Source: DATJGF01 sp035495315 (GTDB taxonomy: Bacteria > Verrucomicrobiota > Verrucomicrobiia > Limisphaerales > UBA8199). From it: DNA of 5,243 nt. The position numbers and the translations under genes are program-made. Shown here piece after piece: positions 1 to 5,074 of this stretch. Positions within the stretch are counted from its first letter, which is position 1; every line of letters begins with the position of its first letter. The stretch lies in the NCBI GenBank assembly GCA_035495315.1, contig DATJGF010000143.1:1-5243 (forward strand). Reading direction: 5' to 3'. The notes beneath the pieces were generated by a model. The model had not been told where the DNA came from and searched no databases. It saw only the letters and a list, made by a program, of their open reading frames with translations.

Positions 1-413
1 TCGGCGCCGGCTTCGACGGCTTCGAGGATCTGACGTTCGTCGATGATGAAGTCCTTGCGGAGCAGGGGCAGTTTGACGGCTTTTCGAATTTGGCGCAGGT
101 ACTCGAGCGAGCCCTGAAAGAATTTTTGGTCGGTGAGCACCGAAAGGCAGCTGGCGCCGGCGGTTTCGTAGGTTTTGGCGATCGCGACGGGGTCGAAATC
201 GGAGCGGATGATGCCGGCGGAAGGCGAGGCTTTTTTGACTTCGGCAATGAGGGCGATCGAGCCGTGCTTCGGGTTGCGCAATGCGTGGAGGAAGTCCCGC
301 TTGTCGTGCCGGGCCTGGAGCGCGTTGCGGATGTCGTCGCAGGAAACGGATCGCTGAGGCAAGCGCGTTATTTCACGCTTTTTCTCCTCTACAATCGTAT
401 CCAGAATTGTCAT
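1..413 (-). CDS. trpC: Indole-3-glycerol phosphate synthase, N-terminal part (cut by window edge)
   Basis: Cytoplasmic TIM-barrel enzyme of tryptophan biosynthesis that closes the ring of carboxyphenylamino-deoxyribulose phosphate to indole-3-glycerol phosphate. Translating the minus strand from the ATG at 413 gives 137 uninterrupted codons, opening MTILDTIVEEKKREI. The N-terminal helical segment is followed by the first-strand signature AEVKKASPSAG (about residues 57-67), whose E58 and K60 correspond to the catalytic Glu and Lys of the family. FDPVAIAKTYETAGASCLSVLTD follows in two blocks, and then LLRKDFIID (about 118-125), where K120 matches the catalytic lysine of strand 3. Full-length family members are about 250-270 residues, so roughly half is missing beyond position 1. 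The ATG fits the family's usual N-terminus, but I see no clear Shine-Dalgarno sequence upstream. Its neighbour is prfB, same strand, 328 bp upstream. No other trp gene is visible. The identification rests on motifs and is secure. Confidence 0.95.
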   Translation of the reverse strand, partial: MTILDTIVEEKKREITRLPQRSVSCDDIRNALQARHDKRDFLHALRNPKHGSIALIAEVKKASPSAGIIRSDFDPVAIAKTYETAGASCLSVLTDQKFFQGSLEYLRQIRKAVKLPLLRKDFIIDERQILEAVEAGA

Positions 414-483
414 GGATGGGGAGGGTAGTTAGTTGCCAAGACCTAGTGCGCTGTAACCGAGATACGTCTGCAATGAACGCCTC

Positions 484-570
484 CCCATGAACCGAAAGGA
501 AAATGGCCTCCTCTCCCCTTACCCCTCTCCTCCGGTGGAGGAGCGGGGAACAGCCGCCTCGGTTCATGGG
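484..570. repeat. 87-bp nested palindromic element
   Basis: The ends are a perfect 11-bp inverted repeat, CCCATGAACCG at 484-494 and CGGTTCATGGG at 560-570. Nested inside is a second hairpin: CTCCTCC (527-533), loop GGT, GGAGGAG (537-543). It is extended after one mismatch by CCCC (522-525) against GGGG (545-548). The left inner part (about 507-530) is strongly pyrimidine-biased on the plus strand. The size, the terminal inverted repeat and the lack of coding capacity suggest a small non-autonomous, REP- or MITE-like interspersed repeat. That is inference, since only one copy lies in the window and no target-site duplication was recognised. It could also act at RNA level in the 5' region of trpC, about 70 bp upstream of that start. 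Confidence 0.6.
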
Positions 571-718
571 TACAAAGCGCGACAAATCTGCTTTCGGCGA
601 ATGCTCTCGCCAGCCCTCTTCTCCGAAGCAACCTGAGAAAGGCTGGGCCGCCGTGTAAAGCTGCTGTTATCACACCACATTGGAGAAGGCTATTTGCAGC
701 TATGCGCTTGCTTAATTC

Positions 719-739
719 GTCATTCGTCATTCGTCATTC
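719..739. repeat. Three perfect tandem heptamers next to the prfB stop
   Basis: GTCATTC occurs three times head to tail (719-725, 726-732, 733-739), with a partial unit ending ATTC just before it. On the minus strand the array begins two bases after the prfB stop codon, so it lies in the 3' untranslated part of that mRNA. The unit is not self-complementary, so it is not a terminator. Tandem heptamers of this kind mutate by slippage. The GTCA core recurs in the array at 1967-2057. Confidence 0.75.
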
Positions 740-741
740 CA

Positions 742-1888
742 TTATTCCTCATCATCTTTGACGCCTTGCATGCGTTTGGCAGGGCAGCCGGCGCGGAGCC
801 AGCCGTTGACGAAGGGATCCAGATCGCCGTCCATCACCGCCTGGACGTTGCTGGTTTCGACGCCGGTGCGCAGGTCCTTCACCATGCGGTAGGGCTGGAA
901 GACGTAGCTGCGGATCTGGTTGCCCCAAGAGATGCTGCCTTTTTCGCCGTAAAAGCGTTCCATCTCGGCTTTCTGAGCGTCCTGGCGCTGAGCGAATAAT
1001 TTCGAGAGCAACAACTTCATTGCGGTTGCGCGATTCTGATGCTGGGAACGCTGGTTCTGGGAGGCGGCAACGGTGCCGGTGGGAATATGCGTGATGCGGA
1101 CGGCGGTCTCGACTTTGTTGACGTTTTGCCCGCCCTTGCCGCCGGAGCGGTAGGTGTCGACCTTCAATTCGGCCGGGGGAATGACGATTTCGTCGGAGGT
1201 CTCCTCAATTTCGGCAATGGCGTCGACGCTGGCAAAGCTGGTATGGCGCCGTTTGTTGGCGTCGAACGGAGAAATGCGCACGAGGCGATGAACTCCGCGT
1301 TCGGCCTTGGAGAAGCCGTAGGCATTTTCGCCGGTAAAGACCAGGGTGGCGCTTTTGATGCCGGCGGCTTCACCGGGGAGCACGTCGGTAATGTCAACTT
1401 GCCAGCCGCGGGACTCCGCCCAGCGCTGGTACATGCGCATCAGCATGTTGGCCCAATCGCAGGATTCGGTTCCGCCGGCGCCGGCGTTGATGCTGAGGAT
1501 GCAGTTGCTGCGGTCGTGGGGGCCATTGAGGAAGACCTTGAGTTCAAGCGCGTCGAGGGCTTTGAAGAACCGCATGAGGTCAGCCTCGAGTTCCTCCTGA
1601 ATTTTGGCCTGGGTGGACTCGGGCTCAGCCTCGCCGAGTTCGACCATGACGCGGAAATCTTCGAGTTCTTTATCGGCCTTGAGGAGGGGCTCGATTTTGC
1701 CGCGGAGGGAATTGGCTTCCTCGATGAGTTTTTGGGCCTGGTCGCGATTAGTCCAGAAATTGTCAGCCGCCATCAAGGCGTTGAGTTCGCCGAGGCGTTT
1801 TTGGGCGCCCGGTACGTCAAAGAAACCTCCGCAGATGAGCGAGTTTATCGTTGGCGGTTGTCAATTCGGCTCGGATGGTATCGAACAT
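742..1888 (-). CDS. prfB: Peptide chain release factor 2, expressed by +1 programmed frameshift
   Basis: Class I release factor that recognises UGA and UAA in the ribosomal A site and triggers hydrolysis of peptidyl-tRNA. The main frame runs 1818-742. The true start is the ATG at 1888 in another frame, which opens MFDTIRAELTTANDKLAHLR and reaches an in-frame UGA at 1819-1817. A +1 slip on CTT (1822-1820) joins the two frames and gives a 381-residue protein (23 + 358), close to the 365 residues of E. coli RF2. Family motifs in full-length numbering: codon-recognition tripeptide SPF at 206-208, within HRLVRISPFDANKRRHTSF; catalytic GGQ at 252-254, within YRSGGKGGQNVNKVET; acidic N-terminal helical domain before them. 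SPF, rather than the P-A/V-T of RF1, fixes the identity as RF2. An annotation starting at the TTG at 1776 would lose domain 1 residues. No strong Shine-Dalgarno precedes 1888. The frameshift makes synthesis self-limiting, because abundant RF2 terminates at the UGA. Confidence 0.96.
1816..1830 (-). promoter_or_regulatory. prfB: RF2 autoregulatory +1 frameshift site
   Basis: Read on the minus strand the site is GGAGG, TTT, CTT, TGA, C. The internal Shine-Dalgarno-like GGAGG (1830-1826) is followed by a three-base spacer, the slippery CTT leucine codon (1822-1820), and an in-frame UGA with a 3' C (1819-1816). This is the geometry of the E. coli prfB site: SD, 3-nt spacer, CUU UGA C. UGA followed by C is a weak stop context. 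After the shift the next codon is GAC (Asp), as in the Leu-Asp junction of other RF2 proteins. All three elements are directly visible. Frameshifting activity itself is inferred from the conserved site and from the coding continuity on both sides. Confidence 0.95.
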
Positions 1889-1896
1889 TCGGGCGA

Positions 1897-1925
1897 AATG
1901 TAGGTTGGGAACGGGGCGGTTGCAA
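1897..1925 (-). promoter_or_regulatory. Candidate sigma-70-type promoter of prfB
   Basis: On the minus strand TTGCAA (1925-1920, 4/6 to the -35 consensus) is separated by 17 bases from TACATT (1902-1897, 4/6 to the -10 consensus). Eight bases separate the -10 from the A of the ATG at 1888. Initiation at the usual distance would put the 5' end at or within a base or two of the start codon, giving a leaderless or nearly leaderless mRNA. That agrees with the absence of a Shine-Dalgarno sequence. Two 4/6 boxes can arise by chance, so this is tentative. Confidence 0.3.
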
Positions 1926-1966
1926 GTGGGTTTGGTTGGGGGTTAAAAGGTTGAAGCGTCAGGGGG

Positions 1967-2057
1967 GTCAGTTGTCAGTGGTTGTCGGTGTTCAGTGGTC
2001 AATGGCGAGTCGATCGCCCGACTACCGACTACTGACAACGGACCACTGACAACTGAC
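1967..2057. repeat. Opposed heptamer arrays forming a 91-bp imperfect inverted repeat
   Basis: Plus-strand left arm: GTCAGTT (1967-1973), GTCAGTG (1974-1980), a GTT insertion, GTCGGTG (1984-1990), TTCAGTG (1991-1997), GTCAATG (1998-2004). Right arm, read on the minus strand from 2057: GTCAGTT, GTCAGTG, GTCCGTT, GTCAGTA, GTCGGTA, GTCGGGC, six units in perfect 7-bp register. The outer 16 bases of the two arms are perfectly complementary (1967-1982 with 2042-2057). The centre (2004-2018) can form a small hairpin, GGCGA against TCGCC. The element starts 11 bases past the stop of the minus-strand prepilin-like gene, and the transcript would fold into a long hairpin there. There is no T-run, so an intrinsic terminator is not supported. 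An RNA-stabilising 3' end or a plain repeat are alternatives. Confidence 0.75.
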
Positions 2058-2068
2058 AAGCGACTAAA

Positions 2069-2713
2069 TCACGGCATTGCCAAGCGGTTGGTATAACCGC
2101 CGAGGAATGCTGCGGTAATCATCTTATTGGAAACCTGCTGAACGCTGCCGTCGGCAAACAGCAGATTGCCTCTCGCATTATGTAACTTGTGAGTCCAGGC
2201 GACGTTATCTGCGGGTCGCAACACCAAAACGCCATTGGTCTGGTGGCAACTGTTGGTCAGGTTTCGGTCGCCGGACAACAACATGGTCGCGTTGGTGGAG
2301 GTTGGATCAAGGCCCACAAAATAGCTCAGCTTTTTGTTGTCGAGGTCGGAGGTGAAGTTAGTTGCCCAATGCCGGTAGGTGTCCTCGGGGCATACCAGCA
2401 GCTTGGGCGTGCTGAGCTCGTTGGACATGACGGCGAAGTGGGCGAATGCGTTGCGCCCGGAGCAGAGTTCTTTGGTTCCGCCGACATTGGTGGAAACGCC
2501 CATGGGAAATTGATTGCCGTTGTCCAACGCCCACGTATTGAAGGCCAAGCCAATCTGTTTCAAGTTGTTGGAACAGTTTACACGGCAGCAGATGCGAGGC
2601 CTCCATAGGACCGGAAGCAAAACTGCAGAGCCAATCGCGAAAACAGCTACCAGAACAAAGAGCTCGAATACATTGAAGGCATTTCGGCTTTTAAGACGTG
2701 CGGACAATTTCAT
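2069..2713 (-). CDS. H-X9-DG prepilin-like protein with degenerate cleavage motif
   Basis: A 214-residue paralogue of the protein encoded just upstream. The N-terminus has a basic leader (MKLSARLKSRN) and a prepilin-like segment AFNVFELFVLVAVFAI (residues 12-27). The usual Gly before the cleavage point is Ala12, Phe13 would be the first mature residue, and the conserved Glu at +5 is kept (E17). A hydrophobic helix of about 20 residues follows, then a globular domain with CSNNLKQIG, CPED, SYFVG, GDRNLTN and, near the end, H178 followed by nine residues and D188-G189. That is the H-X9-DG motif of planctomycete and verrucomicrobial prepilin-like proteins. Six cysteines (42, 43, 47, 84, 108, 156) allow disulphides outside the membrane. 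The start overlaps the upstream gene by 23 bp and has a strong ribosome binding site inside it. It is probably an inner-membrane or secretion-associated pseudopilin. The exact role is unknown, and processing by a prepilin peptidase is uncertain because of Ala at -1. Confidence 0.85.
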   Translation of the reverse strand: MKLSARLKSRNAFNVFELFVLVAVFAIGSAVLLPVLWRPRICCRVNCSNNLKQIGLAFNTWALDNGNQFPMGVSTNVGGTKELCSGRNAFAHFAVMSNELSTPKLLVCPEDTYRHWATNFTSDLDNKKLSYFVGLDPTSTNATMLLSGDRNLTNSCHQTNGVLVLRPADNVAWTHKLHNARGNLLFADGSVQQVSNKMITAAFLGGYTNRLAMP

Positions 2714-3854
2714 GGCAGACCCTCCTCAAGCGTGGGCTCCTGGCCAAGAGCCGCCTCAGCAGGATCACCGAAACGAACAGCATCACAACAAACAGGACGA
2801 AAAGAAACCAATGGCCTCCGCTGGAATTCAGGGATCCGCCTTGCCCTAGCAACGGCGGAAAGAGCGAGAAGCCGGGATCGGGAGATTGAGCCTGAGCCGC
2901 CGGCAGGTTCGTTATGAATGTGTTGGACCCTTTGGCCGGCTGGGGCTCGATGCGCATCGATTCGGAGCTGGGCTGGCTTTGGCTCGATGCCACAGCGGGG
3001 CCCCAGCCGACTGGGGTTGTGGTGCTTGGCTTCGGATTCGGTGGCAAATCATTAGCGGGGACGGCGGAGGAAGTTTCGGGAGCTACCCGTGGCACGAAGC
3101 CCGCAGGCGGAGAGGGACTCTGCGATGGGGAACTATTAGGCGTGGAGAACGGGGTGTTGGGAGGAGCCAGGCCGGGTTTCGTAACAGTGGGCAATGACAG
3201 GTCAGAAGTTATTGCGGGTTGATTGCCGTTGGCGACCAACGCGGGGGTATTCCGCTCCTCCACACGGCCATCGGCGAAGAGGAGATTGCCTTTGAACAGG
3301 TGCAGTTCTGCGGTCCAGCGCAGTGAGCTGTTCGGGCCAAAACGCAGGAGGGTCGCCGGCTCGAGCCAGTCGTTGGTCAGGTTGCGGTCGCCGGCCAGGA
3401 TGGAGTCGGAGCTGGCAGGGACGGCACTGATGCCGACGAAGTAGCTAACGGAATCGTTTTTGAGCACGGCAAAGTTGGCCGCAGGCAGGCGGGCATCAGC
3501 CGGGCAATGGACGACCAAGGGCGTCGCCAGGTCATTTGACAAGACCTGGAAATGGCGGAACGAGAAGTAAAACTCGCCCACGACGCCGTAGGCGCTCCGG
3601 GCAAATTCCAGGGAACCACCGGCGTTTACCGGGACGGACATCGGAAACAACCCATTGTGATCCTGGGCGAACCCTTGGAAAGCGATGCCGGTTTGACGGA
3701 GGTGATTGACGCATTGAACACGCTTGGCTTTCGCGCGGGCGGCGCTGAGGGCGGGCAACAGCAGCGCGGCGAGCACGCCAATAATTGCGATCACACACAG
3801 CAACTCGATCAAGGTGAATCCACCGATTCCCGGCCTTGTTCGATTGGTCCTCAT
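2691..3854 (-). CDS. Prepilin-like H-X9-DG protein with Pro/Ser-rich extension and C-terminal membrane anchor
   Basis: A 387-residue protein with three parts. (1) A canonical type IV prepilin/type II pseudopilin N-terminus: basic leader, Gly12 before Phe13, GFTLIELLCVIAIIGVLAAL with Glu at +5 (E17), so prepilin peptidase processing and methylation are expected. (2) A globular domain to about residue 200 with HCPAD, SYFVG, GDRNLTN and the H-X9-DG motif (H185, D195-G196 in HLFKGNLLFADG), shared with the adjacent 214-aa paralogue. (3) A low-complexity Pro/Ser/Thr/Ala-rich stretch (about 203-345), then a hydrophobic segment (about 349-366) and an Arg-rich tail (RRLLARSPRLRR). Ordinary H-X9-DG proteins stop shortly after the DG, so the extension is unusual. 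With the N-terminus in the cytoplasm, the charges predict both ends on the cytoplasmic side and the middle outside. The ATG at 3854 directly precedes the basic leader, with only a weak GAG upstream. The protein is probably structural or part of an envelope assembly. Its function is unknown. Confidence 0.88.
   Translation of the reverse strand: MRTNRTRPGIGGFTLIELLCVIAIIGVLAALLLPALSAARAKAKRVQCVNHLRQTGIAFQGFAQDHNGLFPMSVPVNAGGSLEFARSAYGVVGEFYFSFRHFQVLSNDLATPLVVHCPADARLPAANFAVLKNDSVSYFVGISAVPASSDSILAGDRNLTNDWLEPATLLRFGPNSSLRWTAELHLFKGNLLFADGRVEERNTPALVANGNQPAITSDLSLPTVTKPGLAPPNTPFSTPNSSPSQSPSPPAGFVPRVAPETSSAVPANDLPPNPKPSTTTPVGWGPAVASSQSQPSSESMRIEPQPAKGSNTFITNLPAAQAQSPDPGFSLFPPLLGQGGSLNSSGGHWFLFVLFVVMLFVSVILLRRLLARSPRLRRVCHEIVRTS
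2720..2726 (-). promoter_or_regulatory. Strong ribosome binding site that decides the start of the 214-aa gene
   Basis: On the minus strand AGGAGGG (2726-2720) lies six bases before the ATG at 2713. It is the best Shine-Dalgarno sequence I see in the window. It lies inside the last codons of the 387-aa gene, whose stop is at 2693-2691. The overlap plus internal site implies that the two prepilin-like proteins are translated from one message, possibly by reinitiation as well as by direct entry. Confidence 0.8.
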
Positions 3855-4162
3855 GACTCAAGAAAGGGTTTAGCATGAACGATGCCGCGGAGATTTGAAG
3901 CGGGAGGGCTGCGTGATGGGAACGAAATTGCGTGATTTTCACGCAGAATGCGTGGAATTCACACCTGGAAGATAACAGAAAAAAACAAACGACACGGGAG
4001 AGCAGAGGGCAGCGCGCTTCGACTGGGAGTCAGCTTTAGCGCAGCCCACGACTTTACGGAACTTGCGGAGCATTCTGGCCGCCTCTTCGTCGTTATCTTC
4101 TGTTAAACTCCGCGGGTGTATTGAGGCTTGACGGAATCGTTTTAGGCCGGACTCTGGCGATG
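3855..4162. other. Divergent intergenic region between the prepilin-like pair and the epimerase gene
   Basis: These 308 bases separate two divergent genes, so the region should hold at least two promoters. I found no pair of boxes good enough to call for either gene. TTGACG at 4128-4133 resembles a -35 box for the epimerase gene, but no acceptable -10 lies 16-18 bases downstream. The part nearest the prepilin gene holds three repeated 17-mers, listed separately. A 9-bp inverted pair, GAAGATAAC (3968-3976) with GTTATCTTC (4092-4100), brackets the middle and may be chance. An A-rich run lies at 3979-3985. No tRNA or small-RNA fold was recognised. Confidence 0.5.
3910..3965. promoter_or_regulatory. 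Three imperfect 17-mers at about 20-bp period, a possible operator array
   Basis: TGCGTG begins at 3910, 3929 and 3949, i.e. spaced 19 and 20 bases, close to two helical turns. The 17-mers starting there are TGCGTGATGGGAACGAA, TGCGTGATTTTCACGCA and TGCGTGGAATTCACACC. The outer two each match the middle one at 12 of 17 positions. The middle copy is a perfect 7-3-7 palindrome (TGCGTGA, TTT, TCACGCA). They lie 56-111 bases upstream of the prepilin-like gene start, where an activator or repressor could bind. Helical phasing and dyad symmetry favour protein binding, but no regulator family is recognised. Confidence 0.4.
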
Positions 4163-4975
4163 ATGAAACTCGCGATATGCAATGAGATTTTCCAGGGCTG
4201 GAAGATTGAGGACGTGCTCGCGCATGCGGCGCGCGTTGGCTACCAGGGCGTGGAAGTGGCGCCATTCACATTAGCAAATTCGGTTTGTGACATATCAGCC
4301 AGCGATCGCCAAAAAATCCGCGAGGCGGCAGCCAGGCACGCGATAGAAATTGCGGGAATCCATTGGGTATTGGTGAAACCCGACGGGCTTTTTATCAATC
4401 ACCCGGATGCTGGGATCCGGCAACGAACCAGAGAGTACTTCTGCGCGCTGGTGGATTTTTGTGCCGATCTCGGTGGCAAAGTGATGGTGGTCGGCTCGCC
4501 GAAACAACGCAACGTGCCGGAGGGCGTCTCGCGCGAGCAGGCGTGGGAATGGGCTACCGAATGTTTTCGCGACGCGGTCAAAAAAGCCGAAGATCGTGCA
4601 GTAACAATCTGTTTCGAACCGTTGACTCCGGCAGAAACTAATTTCATCAATACGGCGGTTGAAGCGATACAATTCACTCAGAGGCTCTCGTCGCCCAGGT
4701 TCAAAATTATTTTGGATGCAAAAGCAATGTGCAGCGAAGCCAAGCCGATTCCCCAGATCATCCGCGAGTCGTGGCCGCACTTTGCGCATTTTCACGCCAA
4801 TGATAAAAACATGAAAGGGCCGGGATTCGGTGAGGTGGATTTCAAACCGATTGCGGAGGCGCTGAAAGAGGTCGGATACGGCGGGTTTGTTTCGGTGGAG
4901 GTGTTCAAATTTGATGAGGGCGCCGAGGCGATCGCGCAGCGAAGCATTGAGTATCTGAAAAAAGTGTTCAATTAG
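4163..4975 (+). CDS. Sugar phosphate isomerase/epimerase family TIM-barrel protein
   Basis: A 270-residue cytoplasmic protein of the xylose isomerase-like TIM-barrel family (AP endonuclease 2 fold), opening MKLAICNEIF. Visible family blocks are GYQGVEVAPFT (27-37), GIHWVLVKPDGLFINHPD (65-82), GGKVMVVGSP (104-113), CFEPLTPAETNFINT (150-164), ILDAKAM (183-189), HFAHFHANDKN (206-216) and GFVSVEVF (241-248). The divalent-metal quartet expected of D-tagatose/D-psicose 3-epimerases is present as E152, D185, H211 and E246, at the same residue numbers I recall for the Pseudomonas cichorii enzyme, and E158 is also kept. Ala188 and Met217 stand where those enzymes have substrate-binding His and Arg, so the substrate is probably different. 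The start could be the ATG at 4160 or 4163; 4163 is preferred for the clean N-terminus and family numbering. A TTG at 4121 would add a tail that looks non-coding. No good Shine-Dalgarno is present. Transcribed away from the prepilin pair, it appears monocistronic here. Confidence 0.88.
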   Translation: MKLAICNEIFQGWKIEDVLAHAARVGYQGVEVAPFTLANSVCDISASDRQKIREAAARHAIEIAGIHWVLVKPDGLFINHPDAGIRQRTREYFCALVDFCADLGGKVMVVGSPKQRNVPEGVSREQAWEWATECFRDAVKKAEDRAVTICFEPLTPAETNFINTAVEAIQFTQRLSSPRFKIILDAKAMCSEAKPIPQIIRESWPHFAHFHANDKNMKGPGFGEVDFKPIAEALKEVGYGGFVSVEVFKFDEGAEAIAQRSIEYLKKVFN

Positions 4976-5074
4976 AGCGCGGGACATGGCGAGATCCGAA
5001 ATTTGAAGACCGATAGAAGGGCGAAGGCGCAATTTGAAACCACGAGTGAACACAAGGGATAGGAATGCACAGGC

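Larger units (their letters stand above)
414..741. other. Intergenic region between trpC and prfB
   Basis: I see no supportable gene in these 328 bases. The region holds an 87-bp nested palindrome (484-570) and a triple heptamer next to the prfB stop (719-739), both listed separately. There is also an imperfect stem-loop with paired arms CCAGCC (610-615) plus TTCTC (619-623) against GAGAA (635-639) plus GGCTGG (641-646). It has no T-tract on either side, so I do not call it a terminator. A minus-strand open frame at 730-443 runs through both repeats, resembles no family I recognise, and is treated as chance. No convincing sigma-70 promoter for trpC was found. Confidence 0.6.

Noticed and set aside
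443..730. Minus-strand open frame between prfB and trpC
   Set aside because: It consists largely of the 87-bp palindrome and other repeat-like DNA, with low-complexity Arg/Pro/Gly sequence. It was judged a by-product of the repeats.
719..739. CRISPR-like or spacer-separated repeat
   Set aside because: The units are contiguous heptamers with no spacers. It is a simple tandem repeat.
1039..2049. Long plus-strand open frame (336 codons) opposite prfB
   Set aside because: It is antisense to a certain gene, its composition is Gly/Ala/Asp/Phe-rich as expected from the complement of biased codons, it runs on into the heptamer repeat, and it matches no family.
1967..2057. Intrinsic terminator for the prepilin-like operon
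   Set aside because: The fold is strong, but no T-tract follows on the minus strand and the structure is better explained by opposed heptamer arrays.
3968..4100. 9-bp inverted pair GAAGATAAC / GTTATCTTC, 115 bases apart
   Set aside because: It is short, widely separated, not extended by further pairing, and easily a coincidence in a 300-bp region.
4121..4162. TTG at 4121 as the start of the epimerase gene
   Set aside because: It would add 14 residues with no family counterpart. The ATG at 4163 gives the typical N-terminus and family residue numbering.
4295..5053. Minus-strand open frame (252 codons) opposite the epimerase gene
   Set aside because: It is fully antisense to a well-supported TIM-barrel gene, with no recognisable domain or start signal.
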